Source: Brevibacillus formosus (GTDB lineage: Bacteria; Bacillota; Bacilli; Brevibacillales; Brevibacillaceae). From it: 64,000 nucleotides of DNA. Shown here in pieces: positions 1 through 7,355 of this stretch; the first letter of the stretch is position 1; each line of letters opens with the position of its first letter. The DNA is taken from positions 313,961-377,960 of the forward strand of contig NZ_PXZL01000004.1 in NCBI RefSeq assembly GCF_003013405.1. Reading direction: 5' to 3'. Position numbers and translations under genes: made by a program. The notes under the pieces were generated by a model. The model did not search any database. It saw only the letters and a list, made by a program, of their open reading frames with translations, and was not told the DNA's origin.

Positions 1-1
1 A

Positions 2-1546
2 TTATTCCCCTTTCGCAACAAATTCTCTAGCCAGAAGACCTGCGTTCGTGCTGCTGCTCGCAATCGTTACACCCGCATCCATCAGCTTCTTCACTTGCTC
101 ATCGAAGTTCGGTGTATCGAGGTCAGTACCCAACACATAGCCCAGAATTTCCAGGTGTCTGCCTTCTTTGGTAGCCTGCGCTTTTGCTTCGATGATCGCT
201 GGCAGCATCACGCCGACAGGATCTTCGTGGGAACCGAAGCCCAAGATGAAGTCCATCAAAATGACGCCGACGGAAGGATCTTTTGCTTCTTCCAAAAATC
301 TCGCGATGCGCGTGGAAGGATCGATCATCGGGTGCGGCTTGCCATTTGTAAAGTCGTCATCGCCCATGTCAAGGAAAGTGTGAGCCTTGCTCTCATGGAT
401 GTTTTTCAGCTTGTAGTCCGCTTTCTTTTGGATGTTGCTGTATACGTCTTCATACTTGTCCATCGAGAGGTACATAGCTTCGTCGCACAGCGTACCGCCG
501 CAGAACAGCCCGCGAATGTATTTTTGTTCAGGTGTCAGCTTTGCCCGGACTTCTTCAATCAGCGGCCAGTTGAGTGCGCGCTTGTTAAGCTCGTCTTCGT
601 TGGCACCAGCCAGCACAACTGCTTTGATGGCTGCTTCCTTGCTCGTCTTGGCAAAATGTCCGCCTGCTTCCAGAACTGCTGTTTCTTCTCCACCAATGAA
701 GTACACAACCACAGGTTTCTTGCAGCTTTTCACCTGTGCCAGCACTTTTTCCTGAACACTTGGTGCCGGTGGCTTGGAAATGAGCACGATGACCTTTGTC
801 GCCTCATCCTCTTCCAGTGCTTTGATTCCATCGAGCATCATGATGCCGCCGACTTGCTCGGAGAGGTCGCGACCGCCTGTACCGATCAGCTGCGTGATAC
901 CGCCGCCGAAGTCGTGAATACGCACGCTCACCTCTTGGCTTCCTGTACCAGATGCACCTACGATCCCGATGTTGCCTTTTCTCACAGCGTTTCCGAAGCA
1001 CAGTGCCACATTGCCGATAATCGCAGTACCGCAGTCAGGTCCCATCATCAAGAGGCCTTTTTCATGCGCAAATTGCTTGAGAGCGATCTCCTCCTCGATG
1101 CTCACGTTGTCGCTGAACAGCATGACGTGCAGATCGTTTTCCAATGCTTTTCTCGCTTCTCTCGCTGCGAATGCACCGTTTACCGAGATGACAGCAAGAT
1201 TCGCCTCTGGAATGCTGGCTGCCGCAGAATCAATCGTGGAGTATTTGATCTCTGTTGCGGATTTGCTGCCGCCTTTTTTCTTGAACAGCTCTTCGATGGC
1301 GATGAGAGCACTCTCACACAGCTCGTCTGTCGCTGCCTTCACCACGATCATCAAGTCGCTCGTTTTCGCCGCTTCCAGCTCAGGTGTGAGCAAACCAACG
1401 TTTTTCAATACTTCTTTGTTCATGTCGGTGCCCATCGCAATAACCGCTTGCTCGACACCTTCAATTTGATTCGCTTTTGTAGATAGAGACATCAGGGATA
1501 CCGAGTCAAAATACGTGCTTTGCTTGATTACGACTTTGGTAGACAT
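2..1546 (-). CDS. fdrA: FdrA family protein (oxamate carbamoyltransferase-type subunit)
   Basis: A 514-residue protein related to the succinyl-CoA synthetase alpha chain. An N-terminal region of about 190 residues precedes a Rossmann-type CoA-ligase core with MGPDCGTAIIG at 168-178, GIVGASGTGSQE at 194-205 and IGTGGRDLS at 221-229. In enterobacteria FdrA works with a DUF1116 and a DUF2877 protein, and that trio has been linked to oxamate carbamoyl transfer at the end of anaerobic allantoin breakdown. Here the DUF2877 gene lies directly upstream and overlaps by 19 nt; the DUF1116 partner would be expected just beyond the left edge. The ATG is preceded by GGAGGT with 5 nt spacing. The family is clear; the substrate is inferred from context. 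Confidence 0.85.
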   Translation of the reverse strand: MSTKVVIKQSTYFDSVSLMSLSTKANQIEGVEQAVIAMGTDMNKEVLKNVGLLTPELEAAKTSDLMIVVKAATDELCESALIAIEELFKKKGGSKSATEIKYSTIDSAAASIPEANLAVISVNGAFAAREARKALENDLHVMLFSDNVSIEEEIALKQFAHEKGLLMMGPDCGTAIIGNVALCFGNAVRKGNIGIVGASGTGSQEVSVRIHDFGGGITQLIGTGGRDLSEQVGGIMMLDGIKALEEDEATKVIVLISKPPAPSVQEKVLAQVKSCKKPVVVYFIGGEETAVLEAGGHFAKTSKEAAIKAVVLAGANEDELNKRALNWPLIEEVRAKLTPEQKYIRGLFCGGTLCDEAMYLSMDKYEDVYSNIQKKADYKLKNIHESKAHTFLDMGDDDFTNGKPHPMIDPSTRIARFLEEAKDPSVGVILMDFILGFGSHEDPVGVMLPAIIEAKAQATKEGRHLEILGYVLGTDLDTPNFDEQVKKLMDAGVTIASSSTNAGLLAREFVAKGE

Positions 1547-2439
1547 ACATTACCTCCAGCTTCTAGATTTCGTTCCAAACCACATAGGATGCCAAGCAGG
1601 ATATCCGTCCCCGACGACGAGCCGATCCCGATGATTTTGTCTAAAGCAGGGACAAGCTCTTCCGTAGAGCCGGACACCATGCATGAAAGTAAGTCAATTA
1701 GTGACTCTCTTACTTGTCCATGGGCTGCTTTTTTCAGCGTGATCGCACTGATTTCGTTCGTTAATGCTTGGGACGAACGGACGATTTCATCGAAAAATGG
1801 GCATGACAAACAAGAGGGAATGTTTTGCATTTTGTATACACTGCACAATCCCACTAAAAAATCGTCACCCGATGGCGTTAGCCCCGGCCCCAGTCCGATA
1901 AGACTTATCGCATGCTGAGTAGCTGACTCTATGCGTTTGTTCGCCAGATCGTCGGAAAGCATGCCTGCACGCTGAATCAGCATACGGGACATCTCTTTCT
2001 CAAACGGACTGGCAGGTTGGGAGGACATCTTCATGCCCCCCGTCTTGCCGTATACGTCCACGTAGTTCTTCGTGAACGCCACATTTCTGCGCAATACATC
2101 TACGCCTTCTATGTCACAAGGATAGGAAGGGAGTTCACCTTCCCACTTTGTTGCTTGCTGAATCCATATTCGCAAATCCGCTCCGATAACGAGTGTGCTA
2201 TCTTCCGTCATGACCGGAGCGTTAACGGACAGCCCCAGCTCTGAAAAGCCCTTTACATCAATGATGAGCGTGTTCGGTGCATTGTCTAGCTGATGGTTGC
2301 CAATGGTGTACAATTCCCCGTTTTCGCTGCATATCAGATTGATCGTGCGCTCAAAAATACTGTGTACGCTCCCGCTAAAGTTTGCTCGTGCCAAACGCTC
2401 AAGGAAACCAGCATCACCAGACAACGCCTGGATGTACAT
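1528..2439 (-). CDS. DUF2877 domain protein (AllH/YlbF-like)
   Basis: A 303-residue protein recognised as DUF2877 by the GLGPGLTPSGDDFLVGL motif in its second half and by its position next to fdrA. E. coli YlbF is the reference member and partners FdrA and YlbE in the oxamate carbamoyltransferase complex. The gene overlaps the fdrA start by 19 nt, so the two are probably translationally coupled. It begins 8 nt after the ankyrin gene stop, with an AGGAGC ribosome site inside the end of that gene. No catalytic residues can be assigned from sequence alone. The family is reasonably certain; the precise role is inferred. Confidence 0.8.
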   Translation of the reverse strand: MYIQALSGDAGFLERLARANFSGSVHSIFERTINLICSENGELYTIGNHQLDNAPNTLIIDVKGFSELGLSVNAPVMTEDSTLVIGADLRIWIQQATKWEGELPSYPCDIEGVDVLRRNVAFTKNYVDVYGKTGGMKMSSQPASPFEKEMSRMLIQRAGMLSDDLANKRIESATQHAISLIGLGPGLTPSGDDFLVGLCSVYKMQNIPSCLSCPFFDEIVRSSQALTNEISAITLKKAAHGQVRESLIDLLSCMVSGSTEELVPALDKIIGIGSSSGTDILLGILCGLERNLEAGGNVCLPKS

Positions 2440-2447
2440 GGGACGCT

Positions 2448-3056
2448 TTACTTCGCTCCTGCTTCCAGCAAGATTTTTTCGATCTCGGTGTAGCCTTTTC
2501 TTCTCGCAAGCTCAAGCGGTGTTACGCCGTATTTATCTACCATGTGCACATTGCAGCCATGCTCAATCAACAGTTTGATGATCGTTTGTTGCTTCTCGCC
2601 GCCATCACCTAAGATGATCGCTTCGATGAGTGGTGTCCACCCTACAAAGTTGGTATGGTTTACATTGATGTCAGTCGTCGTTACGAGCTCACGCACGATG
2701 TCCACGTGACCTTTTTCGCACGCTGGGGTAATCCCTACGCCACCAAAACGAGTCAACAGCTCCAGGTTTGTTCCTGCCTTGATCATCATTTTGACAAGCT
2801 CCAGCTTGCCGTTGATGCAACCGAACAAGAACGGGTTGAAGCATGTCTCATCCTGCAAATCTACATCTGCACCCGCTTCTACCAAAAACGATACCGCTTC
2901 CAATTTGTCGTTCATGGCAGCAGTCAGAATCGCTGTACGCTTTTGTCTGTTTCTTGCGTTAATATCTACGCCCTGCTCCAGATGCTTTTTCAGTGCTTCG
3001 ATATTCCCCTCAGCCGCTGCCTCGAGAAATGCTTGTACTACGCTTTTGTCTGTCAT
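2448..3056 (-). CDS. Ankyrin repeat protein, first gene of the fdrA operon
   Basis: A 202-residue protein made almost entirely of ankyrin repeats, about six, with recurring motifs such as LVEAGADVDLQD, LLIEHGCNVHMVDKYGVTPL and LLEAGAK. There is no signal peptide or membrane segment, so it is probably a cytoplasmic protein-binding scaffold. It is the promoter-proximal gene of the three-gene fdrA cluster, preceded by GGAGGGCT, and ends 8 nt before the DUF2877 gene. Ankyrin proteins are uncommon in free-living Bacillota, and its place inside a metabolic operon suggests a regulatory or assembly role for the enzyme complex. That role is inference. Confidence 0.85.
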   Translation of the reverse strand: MTDKSVVQAFLEAAAEGNIEALKKHLEQGVDINARNRQKRTAILTAAMNDKLEAVSFLVEAGADVDLQDETCFNPFLFGCINGKLELVKMMIKAGTNLELLTRFGGVGITPACEKGHVDIVRELVTTTDINVNHTNFVGWTPLIEAIILGDGGEKQQTIIKLLIEHGCNVHMVDKYGVTPLELARRKGYTEIEKILLEAGAK

Positions 3057-3217
3057 AGTAAGCCCTCCATGATCTCGTGATTGAACAACCTGCCAAGATT
3101 GGCTGAGTGCTTGCTTTTTAAAAAATAATTAGACAAGCCCCCGTACTTACATCATTATTTTAGACAGGGTGAATGGAATCGTCATTGTGTATGGAAACTA
3201 AAAAAATTGAGGTTCAC

Positions 3218-3234
3218 TTGTGCACATTGCACAA
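3218..3234. promoter_or_regulatory. 17-bp palindrome upstream of the PucR-type gene
   Basis: Perfect inverted repeat TTGTGCA-CAT-TGCACAA, located 36 bp before the GTG start of the PucR-type regulator in the divergent intergenic region. Its position suits an autoregulatory or shared operator. No matching second copy was noticed in the window. Confidence 0.5.
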
Positions 3235-3270
3235 TTACAGGAGTCCCTTTGTGGCAAAGGAGTGAACAGG

Positions 3271-4965
3271 GTGCTGACCATCAAAGATTTGCTAACCATT
3301 CAATCCATAGACGGCATCAAAATCATCGCTGGAGAGCAAGGCATCAATAACGTCATCTCCATCGTCAACATCATGGAGAACCCGGATGCTTTTGACTGGC
3401 TGTCTTCCAATGAATTACTGCTCTCCACCGGATATATTTTCAAGGACAATCCCGAGCTGCAAAATAAAATCATCAAGGAACTGGCGGAAATCAACTGCTC
3501 TGGGCTCTGCATCAAGATGCATCGCTATTTCGATCAAATCCCGCAAAACATGATTGATCATGCCAACAAGTATGGACTGCCGCTCTTGGCCCTGCCTTTT
3601 GAATACACGCTTTCTAAAGTGATTGCCATTATTAACGAGAAAGCCTCCGGGCGCTACGATTTGTTGAACCGCAAAACATTGGACATGCATAACGCCCTGT
3701 TTCGCATTGCGCTGGAAGGAGGCGGACTGGATCGGATCGCTTCCGAGCTGTCCGAGACGATCAACAACCCGATCCTTATACTGGATCAGGACTGGCATCT
3801 GCTTCATTACACGGAAATCTGGCATAATCCGATTCCGCTTGACTCCTGCCTGACCTTGATCAAAAACAGACCTGTTTTTACCCGTGACTTTACCGATTCC
3901 GTCCCGAAAAATATTAGCCAGATCAAAAAGTCAATCAAGCGTATCTACCATGCGAAAGATTACGAGGTTAAATGCAGGATTTTACCTGTTGCTGTTGCCA
4001 ACCACATCTACGGATACATCGTCGTCTGGCAAACCGTGTGGGAACTGACTGAATTTGACTACATCGTACTGGAGCAGGCGTCCACCATCGTGGCGCTGGA
4101 GCGGATCAAGGCGAGGGAAATCGAGGAAGTGAAGCTGAAGATCAGACAAGACTTTTTCGATGACTTGCTCACAGGTAAAATTACTTCGGCTGACTCGCTG
4201 CAAACCTTATGTGATTTGCACGGACTGCAATCGAGCTACATGTATTTTTGTATGATTATTAATATCGAGCCTGTTGAGTTGGAAAATTTGGAGGATATAA
4301 TCGATCGCAAGTACGAGCTGGATCGGATCGCCAAAAAATGCGTGGATCTCGTGTATGACTATTCAAACAAAGCTCCCGGAGAAATCACCTGCTTTTATCG
4401 GAACAATCGGATCATCATTCTCATCGGACAAAATGAACATCGTCCTGTGGTGTCTGCAAGTGAAGCCAAGCAATTCGCCAATGAGCTGTACAGCGCTCTC
4501 GTGGATAAAATCAAGAAAACCTTGTTCTTTATTGGAGTTGGACGTCAGTATAAAAACATCGCTTCGCTGCATAAAAGCTTTTCCGAAGCACACGAAGCGA
4601 TCCGCCTGATGCAGAAGTTCAACAGCAAAGGCGATGTCTCCCATTTCGATGATTACTCCGTCTATCATTTCCTTGGTTCCAACATTAAGGACATTGAACT
4701 GGAAGACTTCTTTTTGAAGCGTCTGGGGAAACTGTACGAGCATGATCAAGAGTTAGGCACGAGCCTTATGGTGACCTTGGACAATTACTTTCTATACAAT
4801 CAAAACGTCAGTGAAGCGGCGAAAGCGATGTTCATTCACCGCAATACGTTTATTTACCGGATCGAGAAGATCAAAGAGATTTTGAACATGGATTTGAAAA
4901 ACTCGGAGGAGTTGCTCCAAATCCAGCTGGCGCTCAAGATCGGCAAGCTTTTGCACAAGGAGTAA
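3271..4965 (+). CDS. PucR family transcriptional regulator
   Basis: A 564-residue regulator. The N-terminal PucR domain (about 1-125) begins VLTIKDLL. A middle GGDEF-like region of the CdaR/PucR type follows, and a C-terminal helix-turn-helix of the PucR/CdaR type (HTH_30) lies in about the last 60 residues, with NVSEAAKAMFIHRNTFIYRI. GTG at 3271 is chosen because AAAGGAG lies 8 nt upstream; a GTG at 3220 is in frame but has no ribosome site. Bacillus PucR activates purine and allantoin degradation genes, and the divergent fdrA cluster fits a ureide or oxamate regulon. The effector is unknown. Confidence 0.85.
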   Translation: MLTIKDLLTIQSIDGIKIIAGEQGINNVISIVNIMENPDAFDWLSSNELLLSTGYIFKDNPELQNKIIKELAEINCSGLCIKMHRYFDQIPQNMIDHANKYGLPLLALPFEYTLSKVIAIINEKASGRYDLLNRKTLDMHNALFRIALEGGGLDRIASELSETINNPILILDQDWHLLHYTEIWHNPIPLDSCLTLIKNRPVFTRDFTDSVPKNISQIKKSIKRIYHAKDYEVKCRILPVAVANHIYGYIVVWQTVWELTEFDYIVLEQASTIVALERIKAREIEEVKLKIRQDFFDDLLTGKITSADSLQTLCDLHGLQSSYMYFCMIINIEPVELENLEDIIDRKYELDRIAKKCVDLVYDYSNKAPGEITCFYRNNRIIILIGQNEHRPVVSASEAKQFANELYSALVDKIKKTLFFIGVGRQYKNIASLHKSFSEAHEAIRLMQKFNSKGDVSHFDDYSVYHFLGSNIKDIELEDFFLKRLGKLYEHDQELGTSLMVTLDNYFLYNQNVSEAAKAMFIHRNTFIYRIEKIKEILNMDLKNSEELLQIQLALKIGKLLHKE

Positions 4966-5005
4966 AGCTCGAAAGAACTTGGTCATCAGGCTGTAGTGGT
5001 CGGGA

Positions 5006-5088
5006 GGAAGGAGTGGCACATGTTTTCCAGTCGCCTTTTTCCTCACTTTGTTCGGGCGGTCTCCTTCCAAACATGTGCCACTCCTTCC
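5006..5088. repeat. Long inverted repeat (20-bp perfect arms)
   Basis: Arms at 5006-5025 and 5069-5088 are exact reverse complements (20 nt), separated by 43 nt that contain a shorter CGCC/GGCG pairing. It lies between the convergent ends of the PucR-type gene and the YvbH-like gene. It is much longer than a usual terminator and has no clean T-tract, so it may be a structured RNA or a small palindromic element. Function is unknown. Confidence 0.6.
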
Positions 5089-5164
5089 CGTACAGCTGTT
5101 TGGGTTGCTCGTTTTGAACTACTTGTAAGAGTAGGAGCTTGACGAAGATTTCGCTTGAATATAA

Positions 5165-5189
5165 AAGAGCCTCTTTGAAAGAGGCTCTT
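5165..5189 (-). terminator. Intrinsic terminator of the YvbH-like gene
   Basis: Perfect arms AAGAGCCTCTTT and AAAGAGGCTCTT with a minimal loop, directly after the stop of the minus-strand gene and followed on that strand by TTTTAT. It may also stop plus-strand transcripts. Confidence 0.75.
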
Positions 5190-5194
5190 CCATT

Positions 5195-5809
5195 TTAGTT
5201 ATGAATATATTTTTCAAAGACTTTCCCAAAGTCTTTAACGACATACTTGTATCGGATGTCCTCCAGCCAATCGAAGGTGTATTGGTTGATAGACTTGAAT
5301 TGTGAAGCTACGTCTGCTTGCTGGCCAGTTACGCGGCCCAGTGTGCTTTGGGCGACGTGGAGGCTTTCTTTTGCATGCTGGAGCGCAAGTTCGTTATCGT
5401 GCATAATCGAGGCGATCTTCACAAGGGCTTTGTAGAGGTCTTTTAGCTCCTCCAAATGCTTTTTGTTGACATCGATTGAGTAGTGCTCATTGCCCATCGT
5501 GAACTTGATTTCTACATCCAAATCGACGGTTCCGGCTGTTTCCAAATACACGTTAGAGATTGGGTGTGTATGGTAGGAATAGCGGCGCAGCATGCGTTTT
5601 TTGCTGGTGGCACTCGTTCCATCCAGATGAACCAGCCCCAGATTGGTGAAGCAATACTCGTCGGACTTTGATTTGATCAAAAAATAGATTTTCTCATTGT
5701 CCTCGTGCATGATGTAATCATCAGCGTCCACCTTGTCGTAATCTGCTGGTTTTACCACGATTCCTACATTGCTCAAGCCGAGCGCGTCTGCGGCAAGCTT
5801 TCCAAACAT
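5195..5809 (-). CDS. Bacterial PH-domain protein, YvbH-like
   Basis: A 204-residue soluble protein resembling Bacillus YvbH: an N-terminal bacterial pleckstrin-homology fold (about 1-125, with MHEDNEKIYFLIKSKSDEYC and TSATSKKRMLRRYSYHTHPI) followed by a helical C-terminal region thought to mediate oligomerisation. There is no signal peptide or transmembrane segment. The biological role of the family is not established. It is transcribed alone, between a terminator and an unrelated nitroreductase gene. The family call rests on recalled similarity. Confidence 0.75.
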   Translation of the reverse strand: MFGKLAADALGLSNVGIVVKPADYDKVDADDYIMHEDNEKIYFLIKSKSDEYCFTNLGLVHLDGTSATSKKRMLRRYSYHTHPISNVYLETAGTVDLDVEIKFTMGNEHYSIDVNKKHLEELKDLYKALVKIASIMHDNELALQHAKESLHVAQSTLGRVTGQQADVASQFKSINQYTFDWLEDIRYKYVVKDFGKVFEKYIHN

Positions 5810-5950
5810 GATCTAACAGCTCCCCTCGTTATGTACGGTGTAACCTTTACCATTTATACGTGCGTGGGGGGACTTAGTTGCAAACAACTACAGTGCTTCA
5901 CCCAGTTTTTCTTTTCCGTTCCGTGTTTTTCAAAGAAGCCAGCTGGAGCA

Positions 5951-6508
5951 TTACAGCCAGGTCGTCTTTTCTTCCGCTGCTACCCGACTGGTCTCAGGAG
6001 CATCTGCCTCGGGATAGCCAATGAACAGTGTACCCACGACCTTTTTATTTTCAGGCGATCCGAGGAATTCCAGCAAGCGCTCGTCGCGAACCAAGCCGAT
6101 TCCTCTCGTGCGCCATACCATGCCAAGCCCCAATTCCTTCGCTGCCAGCCACATGGAGTGAATCGCGCAGCAAACCGCGTATTCGTTATCCTCTGAGGAT
6201 GCTTCATCCCCTGGGATCACATCAGCAGTCGCGACAATGACGAGCGGTGTTTTTTCCAGGACGGTTAAGGAATCCTGCACGAGATTCGGCTTGGTCGGAA
6301 AACGCTCCAGCAAAAATTCCTTCGCGATTGCCTCGAACCGCAGCTTCGCTTCTCCTCTGATCACGTAAAAATGCCACGGCTGACGCAAGCGGTCGTTCGG
6401 GGCCAACACAGCGCAATCTAGCAACGCTTGGATTTTTTCTGTTTCTACTTCTTTTAGAATATAGTTACGTACGGCTCTTCTGCTTTTGAGTGCCTCTAGT
6501 ACGGACAT
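5951..6508 (-). CDS. Nitroreductase family protein
   Basis: A 185-residue FMN-dependent nitroreductase-like protein starting MSVLEALKSRRAVRNY, where SRRAVRNY is the usual FMN-phosphate-binding motif near the N-terminus. The central GDEASSEDNEYAVCCAIHSMWLAA segment (described here in outline) and the C-terminal GTLFIGYPEADAP match the family. ATG at 6508 is preferred over the upstream in-frame ATG at 6553 because GAGGAGGAACC lies just upstream of it. Such enzymes reduce nitroaromatics, quinones or flavins with NAD(P)H; the substrate here cannot be predicted. Confidence 0.85.
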   Translation of the reverse strand: MSVLEALKSRRAVRNYILKEVETEKIQALLDCAVLAPNDRLRQPWHFYVIRGEAKLRFEAIAKEFLLERFPTKPNLVQDSLTVLEKTPLVIVATADVIPGDEASSEDNEYAVCCAIHSMWLAAKELGLGMVWRTRGIGLVRDERLLEFLGSPENKKVVGTLFIGYPEADAPETSRVAAEEKTTWL

Positions 6509-6589
6509 ACTGGTTCCTCCTCGGTTTACCATTTTCATACGAATCCCAACCATTATATCGAAGGTTATTCGGGTTCGTACAGGTATCTA

Positions 6590-6844
6590 TCAGCGAGCAT
6601 GTATCGCCGAATGTGCTTGGTGTTCGTCTTTTCTCGCAACATAGATATCATATTGCTTATGATCTTCTTGGGGCAGCATCTCCATGTCTCCCCCTAAATG
6701 ACGAAGCTTATGAGAGTGAATGCGTGTCCGAAAACGAATGCCATGAGAGCTTAGCTTATTTGCCACACGAATGTATTCTTCATGACCAAACGCAGTGTGG
6801 ATCAAGCACTTGCACTTGGAAAAAAGGGTGAGAAAAAAGTCCAT
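6590..6844 (-). CDS. Small hypothetical protein (84 aa)
   Basis: An 84-residue protein starting MDFFLTLFSKCKCLIH, preceded by GGAGTGG. The ending YDIYVARKDEHQAHSAIH resembles small Bacillota proteins of the DUF2007 type, which share a short alpha/beta signal-transducer-like fold. GTG at 6856 is an alternative start. It is divergent from RidA, with about 70 bp between them for both promoters. Function is unknown; the gene is supported by protein-like composition and the ribosome site. Confidence 0.6.
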   Translation of the reverse strand: MDFFLTLFSKCKCLIHTAFGHEEYIRVANKLSSHGIRFRTRIHSHKLRHLGGDMEMLPQEDHKQYDIYVARKDEHQAHSAIHAR

Positions 6845-6914
6845 AAACCACTCCACTCCCTTTCCTTTTGTAGTATATTCCAAGTATTGCGGAAATGAGA
6901 GGGGACATTCTACT

Positions 6915-7295
6915 ATGAATCGGAAGAAAATATTCACGGGTTCACCTTGGGAGCCTGTCGTGGGATATTGCCGCGCAATCCGAGTAGGAGACCGCATTGA
7001 AGTAGCTGGTACCACCGCCATGAAGGACGGAGAAGTCGTTGGTGTGGGCGATGCCTATGAACAAACGCGGTTCATCCTGGAAACGATTGAAAAAGCATTG
7101 CGAGAATTAGATGCTGATTTGTCTCATGTGGTCAGAACGCGGATGTTTGTAACGGATATCAGCAAGTGGGAGGAGATCGGAAAAGCACACGGGGAGTTTT
7201 TCCGCGAGATTCAGCCTGTCGCTACAATGGTTGAGGTCAAGGCATTGATTGACCCGCGTCTGCTCGTTGAGATTGAAGTGGAAGCCATTGTTTAA
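6915..7295 (+). CDS. RidA/YjgF/UK114 family protein
   Basis: A 126-residue protein of typical RidA length, starting MNRKKIFTGSPWEPVVGYCR. Family features include RIEVAGTTAM, the segment around VVRTRMFVTDISKW, and the C-terminal PVATMVEVKALIDPRLLVEIEVEA with the conserved arginine that in true RidA contacts the enamine or imine carboxylate. RidA proteins hydrolyse reactive 2-aminoacrylate-type intermediates, though this variant sits closer to the uncharacterised subfamilies. The start is set by AGAGGGG about 10 nt upstream. A terminator follows. Confidence 0.85.
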   Translation: MNRKKIFTGSPWEPVVGYCRAIRVGDRIEVAGTTAMKDGEVVGVGDAYEQTRFILETIEKALRELDADLSHVVRTRMFVTDISKWEEIGKAHGEFFREIQPVATMVEVKALIDPRLLVEIEVEAIV

Positions 7296-7311
7296 CATGC
7301 CGGTTAGTAGG

Positions 7312-7348
7312 AAGCGGACCGACGACTTTTTCTGTCGATCCGCTTTTT
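7312..7348 (+). terminator. Terminator after ridA-like gene
   Basis: Stem AAGCGGA...CGAC paired with GTCG...TCCGCTT, followed by TTTTT on the plus strand, 16 nt after the RidA stop. It separates convergent genes and may also act for the WG/Sel1 gene. Confidence 0.75.
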
Positions 7349-7355
7349 GCTTTTT

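Noticed and set aside
95-1486. Long plus-strand open frame (463 codons) opposite fdrA
   Set aside because: It is the antisense shadow of a well-supported gene; its translation is rich in His, Cys and Arg with no domain and no ribosome site.
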